From: Betaproteobacteria bacterium
GTDB taxonomy: Bacteria; Pseudomonadota; Gammaproteobacteria; Burkholderiales; Casimicrobiaceae
DNA: 63,122 bases
Assembly: GCA_029884335.1 (NCBI GenBank)
Contig: JAOUIA010000016.1
Location: forward strand, 1 to 63,122
Direction: 5' to 3'
Shown piece by piece: positions 18,588 through 27,184 of this stretch; the first letter of the stretch is position 1; every line of letters starts with the position of its first letter. The notes below the pieces were generated by a model. That model had not been told where the DNA came from, did no database searches, and worked only from the letters and a program-made list of their open reading frames with translations. Position numbers and translations under genes: made by a program.

Positions 18588-20276
18588 TCAGAAGACGGGA
18601 CGCTCGCGGTAGGTGCCCCACAGCCCCTTGAGCTTCTCGACGACGTCGCCCATCGACGCCCCGGCGGCGACCAGCTCGATGGTCACCGGCATGACGTTCT
18701 GCGTCTCGTCGCGCGCCACCTCGACGAGGCGCTCCAGCAGCGCGGCCACCTTCGCGCCGTCGCGCTCCGCGCGCACGCGGTTCAGGCGCGCGATCTGGCG
18801 CTGCGCCGTCGACTTGTCGTACGGATGCAGCTCGACGTCGTCGAACGTCTCGTGCGGGTCGACGTACCTGTTGACGCCGAGCACCGGCTTCTCGCCCGAC
18901 GCCTTCTTGAGCGCCGTCTCGTAGGCGAAGTCGGCGATGCGCCGCTGGAACCAGCCCTCCTCGGTCAGCTTCACCGTGCCGCCCTTCGCGTCGACCTCGT
19001 CGATCACCGCGAAGATCGCCTTCTCGTACTGCGTGGTCAGGCTCTCGACGAAGTAGCTGCCGCCGAGCGGATCGACCACGCTCGCCACGCCCGACTCCTC
19101 GGCGACGACCTGCTGCGTGCGCAGCGCGATCCTCATCGCCTCCTCGGTGGGAATCGCGAACGCCTCGTCCATGCCGTTCGTGTGCAGGCTCTGCGCGCCG
19201 CCGAGCACGGCAGCGAGCGCCTGCAGGCTCGTGCGCACGATGTTGACCTTGTGCTGCGGCCTGGTGAGCGAGGCCGCCGCCGTCTGGCAGTGGAAGCGCA
19301 GCCGCATCGACTCCGGGTTGCGCGCGCCGAAGCGCTCCTTCATGATCTTGGCGTACACGCGGCGCGCGGCGCGGAACTTCGCGATCTCCTCGAAGAAGTC
19401 GGCCTGGCAGACGTAGAAGAACGCGAGCCGCGGCGCGAACTCGTCGACGTGCATCCCCGTCGCCGTCACCTGCTCGACGTAGGCGATGAGGTTGCACATG
19501 GTGAACGCGATCTCGTCGAGCGGCGAGCTGCCGGCCTCGGACACGTGGTAGCCCGAGATGTTGATCGGGTTGTAGCGCTTCATGTGCCGCGCGCAGTAGG
19601 TGATGCAGTCGCGCACGATGCGCACCGACGGGGCCACCGGGTAGATCCACTCCTTCTGCGCCTGGTACTCCTTCAGGATGTCGGCCTGGATCGTGCCCGA
19701 GAGCTTGTCGAGGTCGAGGCCTCGCCTGCGGGCCAGCGCCACGTACATCGCGAGCAGGATCCACGCGCTCGGGTTGATCGTCATCGACACCGAGATCCGC
19801 TCGAGGTCGATGCCGTCGAAGAGCGCCTCCATGTCGGCCAGCGTGTCGATCGCCACGCCCTCGCGCCCCACCTCCCCTTCGCTCATCGGGTGGTCGCTGT
19901 CGTAGCCCATCAGCGTGGGCATGTCGAAGTCCGTCGACAACCCCGTCTGGCCGTTGGCGATCAGGTACTTGAAGCGGCCGTTCGTGTCCTCGGCGGTGCC
20001 GAAGCCGGCGATCTGCCGCATCGTCCAGATGCGCCCGCGGTACATCGTCGGGTACGGCCCGCGCGTGAACGGGTAGCGGCCCGGCAGCCCGATGTCGGCG
20101 GGCGGCGTGTCGGCGACGTCGGAGGGCGTGTACACGCGCTTGAGCGGGAAGCCGCCCAGCGTGGCGAACTGCGCCTTGCGCTCCGGGGAGCGCGCGAGGA
20201 ACTTCGCGACCTCGTCGGCCTCCCACTCCGCCACTTCCTGCGCCCACCGGGCCGCGTCGCGCGCGGGTTCGTTCAT
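18588..20276 (-). CDS. hcmA: 2-hydroxyisobutyryl-CoA mutase large subunit (predicted)
   Basis: The substrate-binding barrel subunit of a B12-dependent acyl-CoA mutase, 562 residues, lacking its own B12 domain. Against methylmalonyl-CoA mutase, the Tyr of RQYAGF is Ile here (TMRQIAGFG, Ile89) and an Ala of the SVAFD strand is Asp (LSTDFDMPT, Asp116). Ile and Asp at these positions, 27 residues apart, match IleA90 and AspA117 described for Aquincola 2-hydroxyisobutyryl-CoA mutase, which interconverts 2-hydroxyisobutyryl-CoA and (S)-3-hydroxybutyryl-CoA. Other mutase landmarks are present (FTRGPYPTMYRGR, NISGYHVSEAGSS, LHTNGMDEA). The ATG overlaps the chaperone stop (ATGA). Confidence 0.88.
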   Translation of the reverse strand: MNEPARDAARWAQEVAEWEADEVAKFLARSPERKAQFATLGGFPLKRVYTPSDVADTPPADIGLPGRYPFTRGPYPTMYRGRIWTMRQIAGFGTAEDTNGRFKYLIANGQTGLSTDFDMPTLMGYDSDHPMSEGEVGREGVAIDTLADMEALFDGIDLERISVSMTINPSAWILLAMYVALARRRGLDLDKLSGTIQADILKEYQAQKEWIYPVAPSVRIVRDCITYCARHMKRYNPINISGYHVSEAGSSPLDEIAFTMCNLIAYVEQVTATGMHVDEFAPRLAFFYVCQADFFEEIAKFRAARRVYAKIMKERFGARNPESMRLRFHCQTAAASLTRPQHKVNIVRTSLQALAAVLGGAQSLHTNGMDEAFAIPTEEAMRIALRTQQVVAEESGVASVVDPLGGSYFVESLTTQYEKAIFAVIDEVDAKGGTVKLTEEGWFQRRIADFAYETALKKASGEKPVLGVNRYVDPHETFDDVELHPYDKSTAQRQIARLNRVRAERDGAKVAALLERLVEVARDETQNVMPVTIELVAAGASMGDVVEKLKGLWGTYRERPVF

Positions 20277-21226
20277 CGCGTCCCTCCTTCCGCCAGTTCG
20301 TCGAGCAGCGCTCGCGCCGCCGCCCGCGGGCTGGCACGGCGCTCGACCAGATCCTGCAGCAGCGCGGCGATGCGCTCCTCGCCTTCGCGGGAGAAGCGCT
20401 CGCGCAGGATGTCCTCGCCCGCCTTCACGAGCCGGCGGCGCGCGATCTCGCGCCGGCGCGCGAGCAGCCCGCCCTCGGCGTCGAGCGCCTCGCGGTGGCG
20501 GTCGATCGCCTCGCGCAAGGCGCCGATGCCCTCGTCGCGCAGCGACGCGACCGGCAGCACCGGCACGCGCCAGAGCGGCCGGCGCGACGTCGCGAGGTCG
20601 AGCGCGAGCATGTTCCTGAGGTCGGCGATCGCGCGGTCGGACTCCGGGCGGTCGCACTTGCTGACGACGTGCACGTCGGCGATCTCGAGGATGCCGGCCT
20701 TGATCGCCTGGATGTCGTCGCCGAGGCCCGGCGCCGACACGACGACGGTCGTGTGCGCGGCGCGCGCGACGTCGACCTCGTCCTGGCCGACGCCGACGGT
20801 CTCGATCAGCACGACCTCAAAGCCGGCGGCGTCGAGCACGTCGACCGCCTCGAGCGTGCCGTGCGCGAGCCCGCCGAGCGCGCCGCGCGTGGCCATGCTG
20901 CGCACGAACACGCCGGGGTCGCCGGCGACCTCCGCCATGCGTATGCGGTCGCCGAGGATCGCGCCGCCGGAGTACGGGCTCGAGGGGTCGACCGCGACGA
21001 CGGCCACCCTGCGCCCGGTGCGGCGGATGTCGGCGACGAGCTTCGCCACCAGCGTCGACTTGCCGCTGCCCGGCACGCCGGTGATGCCGACGACGTGCGC
21101 GCGACCCGCGGCCGCGTACGCCGCGTCGAGCGCCTCGCGCGCCTCCGCCGCACCCGCCTCGGCCCGCGTGAGCAGCCGGGCGATCGCGCGCGTCTCGCCG
21201 GCGAGCACGCCGGGCAGCAGCGACAT
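20273..21226 (-). CDS. MeaB/ArgK-type GTPase chaperone of the B12 mutase
   Basis: A G3E-type GTPase that loads and protects adenosylcobalamin in acyl-CoA mutases. The product is 317 residues from ATG 21226, or 323 if GTG 21244 is used. Motifs: P-loop GITGVPGSGKSTLVAKL near residue 48, VAVDPSSPYSGGAILGDRIRM, the switch region IETVGVGQDEVDV and the base-specificity motif SKCD in place of NKAD/NKxD. The stop overlaps hcmA and the ligase ends 11-29 bases upstream. In the Aquincola hcm operon a related protein (MeaH) is encoded alongside the mutase. Confidence 0.88.
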   Translation of the reverse strand: MSLLPGVLAGETRAIARLLTRAEAGAAEAREALDAAYAAAGRAHVVGITGVPGSGKSTLVAKLVADIRRTGRRVAVVAVDPSSPYSGGAILGDRIRMAEVAGDPGVFVRSMATRGALGGLAHGTLEAVDVLDAAGFEVVLIETVGVGQDEVDVARAAHTTVVVSAPGLGDDIQAIKAGILEIADVHVVSKCDRPESDRAIADLRNMLALDLATSRRPLWRVPVLPVASLRDEGIGALREAIDRHREALDAEGGLLARRREIARRRLVKAGEDILRERFSREGEERIAALLQDLVERRASPRAAARALLDELAEGGTR

Positions 21227-21255
21227 CGACGCGACGTAGCTCACCCGAGCGCGCG

Positions 21256-22677
21256 TCAGCCGACGCGCTCCTGCATGGCGCGGAACACCTCGCGGTCGTC
21301 GATCACGCGGCGCGCCTTGAAGTCGGTGCGCGGGAACGTGCCGGGCGGCACGACCTCCACCTTCGCGCGCAGGCCCAGCACCTTCTGCAGCGACTTCGCG
21401 GCCGCGTCGCGCAGCGCTTCCGCGCCCGTCGCGTGCGCCTCGGCCGCGGCCTCGACGCGGACCAGCAGCTCGTCCATCGCGCCCTCGCGCGAGATGACGA
21501 TGCGGTGCTCGCCGCCGTAGCCGGCGAGCTGGCTGACCACAGCGTCGACCTCGCTCGGGTAGACGTTCTCGCCGCGGATCGTGAACATGTCGTCGATGCG
21601 CCCGAACACGCCGTGCGGCAGCCGCGGATACGTGCGCCCGCACGCGCCCGGCCCGTCCTCCCACAGCGTGAGGTCGCCGGACACCAGCCGGATCATCGGC
21701 TGCGACGTGCGCTCGAGGTGCGTGTACACCGGCGTGCCGCGCCGGCCGTAGGGTACGCGGCGGAACGTCGCCGGATCGCAGACCTCGGTGTAGACCACGT
21801 CCTGCCAGCAGAGCATGCCGTCGCTCTGGGCGGTCCCCGAGACGTTCATGAACGGCGTCATCTCGGCCATCGAGCCGCAATCGATGACGCGCGCGCCGTA
21901 GGCCTCGGCGATGCGGTCCCGCACGCCGGGCACCGAGGCGCCCGGCTCGCCGGAGAAGAACATGATCTCGATGCCGAATGCGCGCGGATCGTAGCCTTCG
22001 CCGCGCGCGACTTCGGCCAGGTGCAAGGCGAAGGAGGGTGTCGAGTAGAACGCCCGGGGCTTCGCGATGTCGAGCCACATCGCGGCGCGAGCGGTCATGC
22101 CCGGCGCGCCGGCGCCGAACGGGAAGGCCTTGCAGCGCAACCGCTCCGCGCCCGCGAGCGCGCCCCACGAACCCAGGTAGAGGCTGAAGATCGCGGCGAC
22201 GAACACCTTGTCGCCCGGCCGGATGCCCATGCCCCACATGATCCGGGCGTGCGCGTTGGCGATCGCGTCCCAGTCGTCGCGTCCGATCGCGAACGCCGTC
22301 GGCCGCCCGGTCGTGCCCGACGTGCCGTGGATGTGGTGCACCTCGGCGTCGGGAATGCACAGGTAGTCGCCGAACGGCGGCACGCGCGACTGCGCCTCGC
22401 GCAGGTCCGCCTTGCGGATCACGGGCACGCGCGACTCGAAGTCCTCCAGCGAGCGCAGGTGGTCGGGGTGGAAGCCACCCTCCTCCCACTTGCGGCGGTA
22501 GAACGGTGACGCATCCCACGCGTAGCGCGTCAGCTCCCTGAGGCGCGCCAGGATCGCGCGTTCGCGGTCGGCGGGCGGCATCGTCTCGCGGACTGGGAAC
22601 CAGTAGCGCGAGCGCGCGTCCGGCAGGTACGCCGGGTCGAAGCGCGGCGGGAACGACCACTGCTCCATCGCGACCAT
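21256..22677 (-). CDS. Acyl-CoA ligase, phenylacetate-CoA ligase-like (probable 2-hydroxyisobutyrate--CoA ligase)
   Basis: An AMP-forming CoA ligase of about 473 residues that would activate the acid substrate of the mutase. It has the adenylation P-loop HIHGTSGTTGRPTAF near residue 117, FFSGEPGASVPGVRDRI, the ribose-binding GRIDDMFTIRGENVYPSEVD near residue 375, and the C-terminal PRTDFKARRVIDDRE carrying the candidate catalytic Lys. The small-size PaaK-like architecture matches the ligase reported with 2-hydroxyisobutyryl-CoA mutase. Two starts are possible, ATG 22677 or ATG 22668; neither has a strong ribosome site. Its upstream neighbour is hcmB, two bases away. Confidence 0.82.
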   Translation of the reverse strand: MVAMEQWSFPPRFDPAYLPDARSRYWFPVRETMPPADRERAILARLRELTRYAWDASPFYRRKWEEGGFHPDHLRSLEDFESRVPVIRKADLREAQSRVPPFGDYLCIPDAEVHHIHGTSGTTGRPTAFAIGRDDWDAIANAHARIMWGMGIRPGDKVFVAAIFSLYLGSWGALAGAERLRCKAFPFGAGAPGMTARAAMWLDIAKPRAFYSTPSFALHLAEVARGEGYDPRAFGIEIMFFSGEPGASVPGVRDRIAEAYGARVIDCGSMAEMTPFMNVSGTAQSDGMLCWQDVVYTEVCDPATFRRVPYGRRGTPVYTHLERTSQPMIRLVSGDLTLWEDGPGACGRTYPRLPHGVFGRIDDMFTIRGENVYPSEVDAVVSQLAGYGGEHRIVISREGAMDELLVRVEAAAEAHATGAEALRDAAAKSLQKVLGLRAKVEVVPPGTFPRTDFKARRVIDDREVFRAMQERVG

Positions 22678-22679
22678 GG

Positions 22680-23096
22680 TCAGCGTGCCCCGCGCTCGGC
22701 GACGACGCGGCGGATCATCGCCACGATCGCCTCGGGCGGCGTGTCCTGCAGCATGAGCTCCCGCACGCCGAGCCGCTTCAGCGCTGCGGCTTCGTCGTCG
22801 GGGATCACGCCGCCGCCGACCACGACGATGTCCTCGGCCTGCCGCGCGCGCAGCGCGTCGAGGATGCGCGGGAACACCGTCATGTGCGCGCCGGAGAGGA
22901 TCGACACGCCGAGGACGTCGACGTCCTCCTGCACCGCGGCCTCGACGACTTCCTCGGGCGTGCGGTGCAGGCCGGTGTAGATCACGTCCATGCCGGCGTC
23001 GCGCAGCGTGCGGGCGACGATCTTGACGCCGCGGTCGTGCCCGTCGAGCCCCACCTTGGCGACGAGGACGCGGATGCGGTCGGCGGACGGGTCCAT
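22680..23096 (-). CDS. hcmB: 2-hydroxyisobutyryl-CoA mutase small (B12-binding) subunit (predicted)
   Basis: The cobalamin-binding subunit that pairs with the 562-residue barrel subunit. The 138-residue product is a complete B12 domain with VAKVGLDGHDRGVKIVA (the D-x-H-x-x-G lower-ligand motif, residues 13-29), SILSGAHMTVFPRIL and the loop VVVGGGVIPDDEAAALK. It is the first gene of the six-gene unit, and the region upstream holds a GTATAC-centred, AT-rich site. A separate small subunit is the organisation of isobutyryl- and 2-hydroxyisobutyryl-CoA mutases rather than of methylmalonyl-CoA mutase. Confidence 0.88.
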   Translation of the reverse strand: MDPSADRIRVLVAKVGLDGHDRGVKIVARTLRDAGMDVIYTGLHRTPEEVVEAAVQEDVDVLGVSILSGAHMTVFPRILDALRARQAEDIVVVGGGVIPDDEAAALKRLGVRELMLQDTPPEAIVAMIRRVVAERGAR

Positions 23097-23140
23097 GGGC
23101 GCTCCGGCAGTTTGCCCGGGATCGGCTGGGGAACCCCGGG

Positions 23141-23166
23141 ATTATTGAATTCCGTATACAGTAATG
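23141..23166. promoter_or_regulatory. AT-rich GTATAC-centred candidate operator of the hcm operon
   Basis: The gap between hcmB and the divergent DUF2807 gene has one AT-rich patch, ATTATTGAATTCCGTATACA followed by GTAAT. GTATAC is a self-complementary core often seen in operators of FCD-type GntR regulators, and such a regulator is encoded at the other end of the operon. No convincing -10/-35 pair was fixed. Confidence 0.35.
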
Positions 23167-23288
23167 GAGCGATCCGCGGGCGTCAACCGGCTCGCCACGC
23201 GCCCCGTCGGCCGCCGCGGCCCTTGCGGACGAATCCGGATGGCCTTCCCGTACCATCCAATTGGCGTTGCCCCTCTCCCGCCCGCCCC

Positions 23289-24092
23289 ATGCGCCGCCTC
23301 GCTCTCCTGCTCGCCATCCTCGCCGTCATCGCCGTGGGGCTTGTCCTCGCCTGGTCGACGCTGCGTCAGGGGGACGCTGACGGGGACGGGGAACGCACCG
23401 GGCAGACGGTCCCCGTCGGCGCATTTCGCAACGTCGAGGTGAGCGGCCACGCCGACGTCGTCCTGGTGCAAGGGGAGGCCGAGGCCATCGACGTCGAAGC
23501 CTCGCCGAAGCGGCACGCGCGGGTGCGCGTCCGCGCCCAGGGCGGCACGGTGAAGATCACCGTCGGCGAGGACGCTCCCTGGTGGTCCGGCCTGTCCGGT
23601 GGCAGCTCGCGGCCGCCCCGGCTCACCGTGCGCTTCCGGGAACTCGAGTCGATCGCCATCGCGGGCGCGGTGCGCCTCTCCGGCGACGGCGTGAAGGCGA
23701 CGCGGCTTGCGGTGCGGGCCAGCGGCGCCGCGGCGGTCCGCCTCGACGACCTCGACGCGGGTTCGCTGCGCTTCTCCGGCAGCGGCGCGGTCAAGGCCGA
23801 GGTGAGCGGACGCGCCACCGGGCAGGAGGTCTCGATCTCCGGCGCCGGCACGTATCGCGCGCCGCGCCTGGTCTCCGAGAGCGCCGAGATCAAGGTGAGC
23901 GGCGCCGGGCGCGTCGTGGTCAACGCCAGCCGCTCTCTCGACGCTGCGATCTCCGGCGCCGGGGCGATCGACTACCACGGCAGCCCGCAGGTGCGCCAGC
24001 GCATCAGCGGCGCCGGCCGCATCCGCCAGGTCTCGGAGGCCGTCGCGCCCGCGCGCGTCGCGGTCGCCGCGACTGGCGCAGTGACTCGGTAG
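23289..24092 (+). CDS. DUF2807 (GIN domain) exported protein
   Basis: A 267-residue protein with an N-terminal membrane anchor or signal peptide (residues 1-22, LALLLAILAVIAVGLVLAW) and a repetitive beta-helix-like DUF2807 domain: VPVGAFRNVEVSGHADVVLV, then recurrent SGAGA- and SGSGA-type turns (FSGSGAVKAEVSGRAT, ISGAGTYRAPRL, VSGAGRVVVNA, ISGAGAIDY). Such proteins are exported and of unknown function. The final codons (GCA GTG ACT CGG TAG) are the terminal repeat of the mobile-like element at 24078-24258, so the C-terminus and stop are supplied by the insertion. Confidence 0.8.
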   Translation: MRRLALLLAILAVIAVGLVLAWSTLRQGDADGDGERTGQTVPVGAFRNVEVSGHADVVLVQGEAEAIDVEASPKRHARVRVRAQGGTVKITVGEDAPWWSGLSGGSSRPPRLTVRFRELESIAIAGAVRLSGDGVKATRLAVRASGAAAVRLDDLDAGSLRFSGSGAVKAEVSGRATGQEVSISGAGTYRAPRLVSESAEIKVSGAGRVVVNASRSLDAAISGAGAIDYHGSPQVRQRISGAGRIRQVSEAVAPARVAVAATGAVTR

Positions 24093-24258
24093 TTCGTTGA
24101 TCAATCCGGCCAGTTCGCTCCCGGCCATTGTCGCCCCTGCGAAGCAGGTGCCCAACCTCGCCGCGCAGGGGCGTCCCGGCTGGAAGCGAACGCGGCCGGA
24201 TTGTGCGGGGCGCCCCGATCCGGTGGAAGTTCGTCAACGAACCGCCGACTCGCTGCGC
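24078..24258 (-). mobile_element. 183-bp inverted-repeat element (MITE-like), copy A
   Basis: A palindromic element of about 181 bp with end GCAGTGACTCGGTAGTTCG and a degraded opposite end related to it. Inner arms are GGCCAGTTCGCTCCCGGCC / GGCTGGAAGCGAACGCGGCC and CGCCCCTGCG / CGCAGGGGCG. It is the same element as 35720-35902 in the opposite orientation. It has no coding capacity, so it would need a transposase in trans. Confidence 0.7.
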
Positions 24259-24268
24259 TGCGGGCGCG

Positions 24269-25435
24269 TCAGTGCGCCGTTGACGCGCCCGGCATCGTCT
24301 CCGGCTTGAACATCAGCGGCCCGCCGGTCAGCGGGTCGCGGTCGTCGTGCACGCCGGCGACGATGCGCACGTCCGCGACGCGCGCGTCGGCGCACAGGTC
24401 GGCGAGCATCTGCGCAACGTCGCCGACCCGCTCGCCGGGCAGGATCGGGCAGCGGAACCCGTGCGCGTCGCGCTGGGAGAACGGCGACGACAGCGACAGG
24501 CGCAGCTCGCCGCCGCCGGGCGCGTCCGCGGCGCGGTGTGCGCCGATCACCGCGACCGGCTCGCCGACGCTCGCGCGCAGCTCGCGGATCGCGTTGCTCG
24601 CGAAGAGCTGCGCCGACACGTCGCGCTGCGCAGCGCGGCCCTGAGCGACGGCGGCGAGCGGCGCGAGTGCCGGACGCGGCAGCGCCAGCAGCGTCGCGCC
24701 CGCCGCCGCCAGTTGCGTGGACAGTGCCCTTGTCAGCGGAATGCCCCAGCGGCCGGTGGTCGCCTCGCGCGTCACGTCGAGTCCTGCCGCGCCAACCGCG
24801 CTGCCGACCAGGAACCGCAGGTGGACGCTCTCGCCGGCGGGCAGCACGAGTTGCGCAGGCGGCAGCTCCAGCGGCTCGCCACGCGACAGCGCCGCCCGCC
24901 GCGCCGCCAGAAGCGCCGGCGCAGCTGCGACGTCGAGCGCGTCGGCGGCGACCAGCGAGGTCGCGAGCGCGAACGAGCGGTTGCCGCCGAGCGCGCCGTG
25001 TTCGACGAGGGCCGCGACCAGCGCGGGCGCATCCGGCAGCGTGCCGGGGACGGTCGCGCGCGCCTGCGGGCCGCCGCCCACGCCGGCGACGATCACCAGC
25101 GGGATGGCGAACAGCGTGACGGCAATGCCCTCACCGTGCGGCGGGACGGCGGCGCGATGCGCCAGGGCGCGCCACAAGTGCCGGTACACCGCGACGGAAG
25201 GCGCGCTCGCCAGCCACTGCGCGAGCCGCCGGCCCGCCGCGCTGGCGTCTGCCGCGGCGAGTTCGCGGTCGATCAGCGCGTCGAGCGTGGCGTCCGCCGC
25301 CTGCGCGTCCGGGCCCGAGGCGGCCAGGCTCGCCTGCGCAAGCGCGTGCGCTTCGCGAGCGTCATCGGGAGCTGCTGCGGGATCGGGAAAACTGCGGGGA
25401 TCGGCGAGCCCGGCCATCGCGGCGCATTCTCGCAT
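24269..25435 (-). CDS. Hypothetical protein
   Basis: A 388-residue product, Ala-rich, with no family recognised. Residues 60-95 are helical (ALIDRELAAADASAAGRRLAQWL). One hydrophobic stretch (IAVTLFAIPLVIVAGVGGG, about 104-122) may sit in the membrane or in a core strand. The rest has an alternating strand/helix pattern with no cysteine pairs. High third-position GC and an undisturbed frame support coding. An internal ATG (MAGLADPRSF) six codons in is an alternative start. Neighbours (SafE-like gene upstream by 25 bases on the same strand) do not indicate a role. Confidence 0.65.
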   Translation of the reverse strand: MRECAAMAGLADPRSFPDPAAAPDDAREAHALAQASLAASGPDAQAADATLDALIDRELAAADASAAGRRLAQWLASAPSVAVYRHLWRALAHRAAVPPHGEGIAVTLFAIPLVIVAGVGGGPQARATVPGTLPDAPALVAALVEHGALGGNRSFALATSLVAADALDVAAAPALLAARRAALSRGEPLELPPAQLVLPAGESVHLRFLVGSAVGAAGLDVTREATTGRWGIPLTRALSTQLAAAGATLLALPRPALAPLAAVAQGRAAQRDVSAQLFASNAIRELRASVGEPVAVIGAHRAADAPGGGELRLSLSSPFSQRDAHGFRCPILPGERVGDVAQMLADLCADARVADVRIVAGVHDDRDPLTGGPLMFKPETMPGASTAH

Positions 25436-25460
25436 GCGAGCCGCGACGCCCCTCCGCGCT

Positions 25461-26189
25461 TCAGGGGGGCACGATGCAGAATGGCCCGTGCGCCAACGCT
25501 TCGGGCACGAGCAGCGCCCGATACAGGCCGGCGAGCGCGAACGCCGCGATCACCGCCGCCGCGGCCAGGCGCCAGCCCGGAGCCTGCAGCCACCCGCTGC
25601 TTCGTCCGGCGACGTAGCCTGCCGCCAGCAGGTTGGGCAGGGTTCCCACCCCGAACGCGAGCATGATCCACGCCCCGTCGGCCGCGCTGCCCGCCAGCAT
25701 CGCAACGGGAAGCACGCTGTAGACGAGCCCGCAGGGCGTGAGTCCCCACAGGAAGCCGAGCGCGACGCGCGGTGCCAGACCGCGGCCGCGCCCGAGGCGT
25801 CCGGCAGCGGGCAGGATGCGACGGTAGAGCGCGAGCCCGGCCCGCTCGAGCACCGCGAACGGCGATCGACCGCTCGCCACGGCGACGGCGAGCGCGAACA
25901 GCAGCAGGTTGGCGACGACGTAGAGACCCCTCTGCACGGCGGGCCACTGCGCGCCCAGCGCCGAGCCGCCGGCCGCCCCGAACAGCGCGCCCAGGGCAAC
26001 ATAACTGGACAAGCGGGCGAGATTCGGCACCGCGTGGCGGACGAGCAGCGCCCGACCATGTAAAATCGGTTTGGGACCGTTTACAGGTGCCGCCGCCAAA
26101 GCGCCGACGTAGCCCCCGCACATCGCCATGCAGTGCAACCCGCCGAGCAACCCGGCCAGGAATGCCGCGATCAGCGCAGTCTGTGCCAT
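25461..26189 (-). CDS. SafE/TauE-family membrane protein, COG2836 type
   Basis: A 242-residue integral membrane protein with about six helices. Two conserved motifs mark the COG2836 group: GGLHCMAMCGGY (residues 16-27) and WGLTPCGLVYSVLP (about 150-163), each with Cys residues suited to copper or thiol chemistry. Members are often encoded beside cco genes and fnr and are implicated in copper supply for cbb3 oxidase. Here it is divergent from fnr and 9 kb from ccoI, consistent with that role. The function is inferred. Confidence 0.82.
   Translation of the reverse strand: MAQTALIAAFLAGLLGGLHCMAMCGGYVGALAAAPVNGPKPILHGRALLVRHAVPNLARLSSYVALGALFGAAGGSALGAQWPAVQRGLYVVANLLLFALAVAVASGRSPFAVLERAGLALYRRILPAAGRLGRGRGLAPRVALGFLWGLTPCGLVYSVLPVAMLAGSAADGAWIMLAFGVGTLPNLLAAGYVAGRSSGWLQAPGWRLAAAAVIAAFALAGLYRALLVPEALAHGPFCIVPP
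26059..26085. promoter_or_regulatory. AT-rich palindrome TGTAAA-N15-TTTACA inside the SafE-like gene
   Basis: TGTAAA and TTTACA flank 15 bases containing CGGT/ACCG arms, in a coding region otherwise above 70% GC. It lies about 190 bases before fnr. It could be an operator for fnr or the SafE-like gene, or chance codon choice (residues VNGPKPILHG). Confidence 0.25.
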
Positions 26190-26272
26190 GACGATTCCGC
26201 GCTTGCCGCCCGCCGCGCGCTGACGCCAGCCGCGCGACGCCCCCGAACCCGCAGGCGCCTACCTCCCCCCAC

Positions 26273-27046
26273 ATGCCAGTCCAGCCGCGACAAAGTCCCG
26301 CCCCCGCGGGCGCCACCCCGCACGCAGCCCCGGTCATCTCGATCCGCGACCTCAAGTCGCACTGCACGTCGTGCAGCATGCGCGAGCTCTGCCTGCCGGT
26401 GGGCCTCGGCCCCGACGACCTGAAGCTGCTCGACAGCGTCATCGGCTCGCGCGCGCGGCTCAAGAAGGGCGAGTCGCTCTACCGCGCCGGCGAGCCGTTC
26501 CACGCGCTCTACGCGGTGCGGCTCGGGTCGCTGAAGACGACGGTGCTCGCCGAGGACGGGCGCGAGCAGGTCGCCGGCTACCACATGCTCGGCGACATCA
26601 TCGGGCTCGACGGCATAGGCACCGACCGCCACGGCTGCCAGGCCACGGCGCTCGAGGACACCGAGGTCTGCATCATGCAGTTCCAGCGCCTCGAGGAGCT
26701 CGCGCGCAAGGTGCCGGCGCTGCAGCACAACCTGCACCGTTTCCTCGCCCGCGAGATCTCCCGCGACCACGGCGTGATGCTGCTGCTGGGCAGCATGCGC
26801 GCGGAGGAGCGGCTTGCCGTGTTCCTCGTCAACCTGTCCGAGCGCTACCGCCGGCGCGGCTACTCGTCCACCGAGTTCGTGCTGCGCATGACGCGCGAGG
26901 AGATCGGCAGCTACCTCGGGCTCAAGCTCGAGACCGTGAGCCGCCTGTTCTCGCGCTTCCAGGACGAGGGCGTGATCCAGGTGCAGGGCCGCAACATCAA
27001 GGTCCTCGAGATGGCGGCGCTGCACCGGCTGGTCGGGCAGAAGTAG
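26273..27046 (+). CDS. fnr: FNR-type oxygen-sensing transcriptional regulator
   Basis: It controls the switch to low-oxygen metabolism through an oxygen-labile [4Fe-4S] cluster. The 257-residue product has the N-terminal cysteines C31, C34 and C40 (HCTSCSMRELC) and a fourth in the cyclic-nucleotide-like domain (HGCQATAL), as in E. coli FNR. The helix-turn-helix has LTREEIGSYLGLKLETVSRL-type sequence with Glu, Ser and Arg at the positions that read TTGAT half-sites. Two FNR-type boxes occur in this window, before ccoN and ccoI, so those are likely targets. ATG at 26273. Confidence 0.93.
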   Translation: MPVQPRQSPAPAGATPHAAPVISIRDLKSHCTSCSMRELCLPVGLGPDDLKLLDSVIGSRARLKKGESLYRAGEPFHALYAVRLGSLKTTVLAEDGREQVAGYHMLGDIIGLDGIGTDRHGCQATALEDTEVCIMQFQRLEELARKVPALQHNLHRFLAREISRDHGVMLLLGSMRAEERLAVFLVNLSERYRRRGYSSTEFVLRMTREEIGSYLGLKLETVSRLFSRFQDEGVIQVQGRNIKVLEMAALHRLVGQK

Positions 27047-27052
27047 CTCCCC

Positions 27053-27127
27053 GGCCGATCGACGCCAAAGGCGTGCGGGAGCGCGGTGGATGCCGCGCCG
27101 TCGATGTGGCGCCTCTTGCATCGGGCC
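27053..27127 (+). terminator. Inverted repeat after fnr
   Basis: Six bases after the fnr stop, GGCCGATCGACGCCAAAGGCG and GGCGCCTCTTGCATCGGGCC form arms of an imperfect inverted repeat. It resembles the structure following pssA at 3588-3659. Probably affects transcript ends; no U-tract is seen. Confidence 0.4.
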
Positions 27128-27184
27128 GTGGATCACGGGAGGTCGCGCGCGACGCCAGGTTGCGCAGGGAATCCCGGTCGCCCG

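Noticed and set aside
18588-20276. Methylmalonyl-CoA or isobutyryl-CoA mutase
   Set aside because: The Tyr (methylmalonyl) or Phe (isobutyryl) of the RQ-x-AGF motif is Ile here and the extra Asp is present, matching the 2-hydroxyisobutyryl type.
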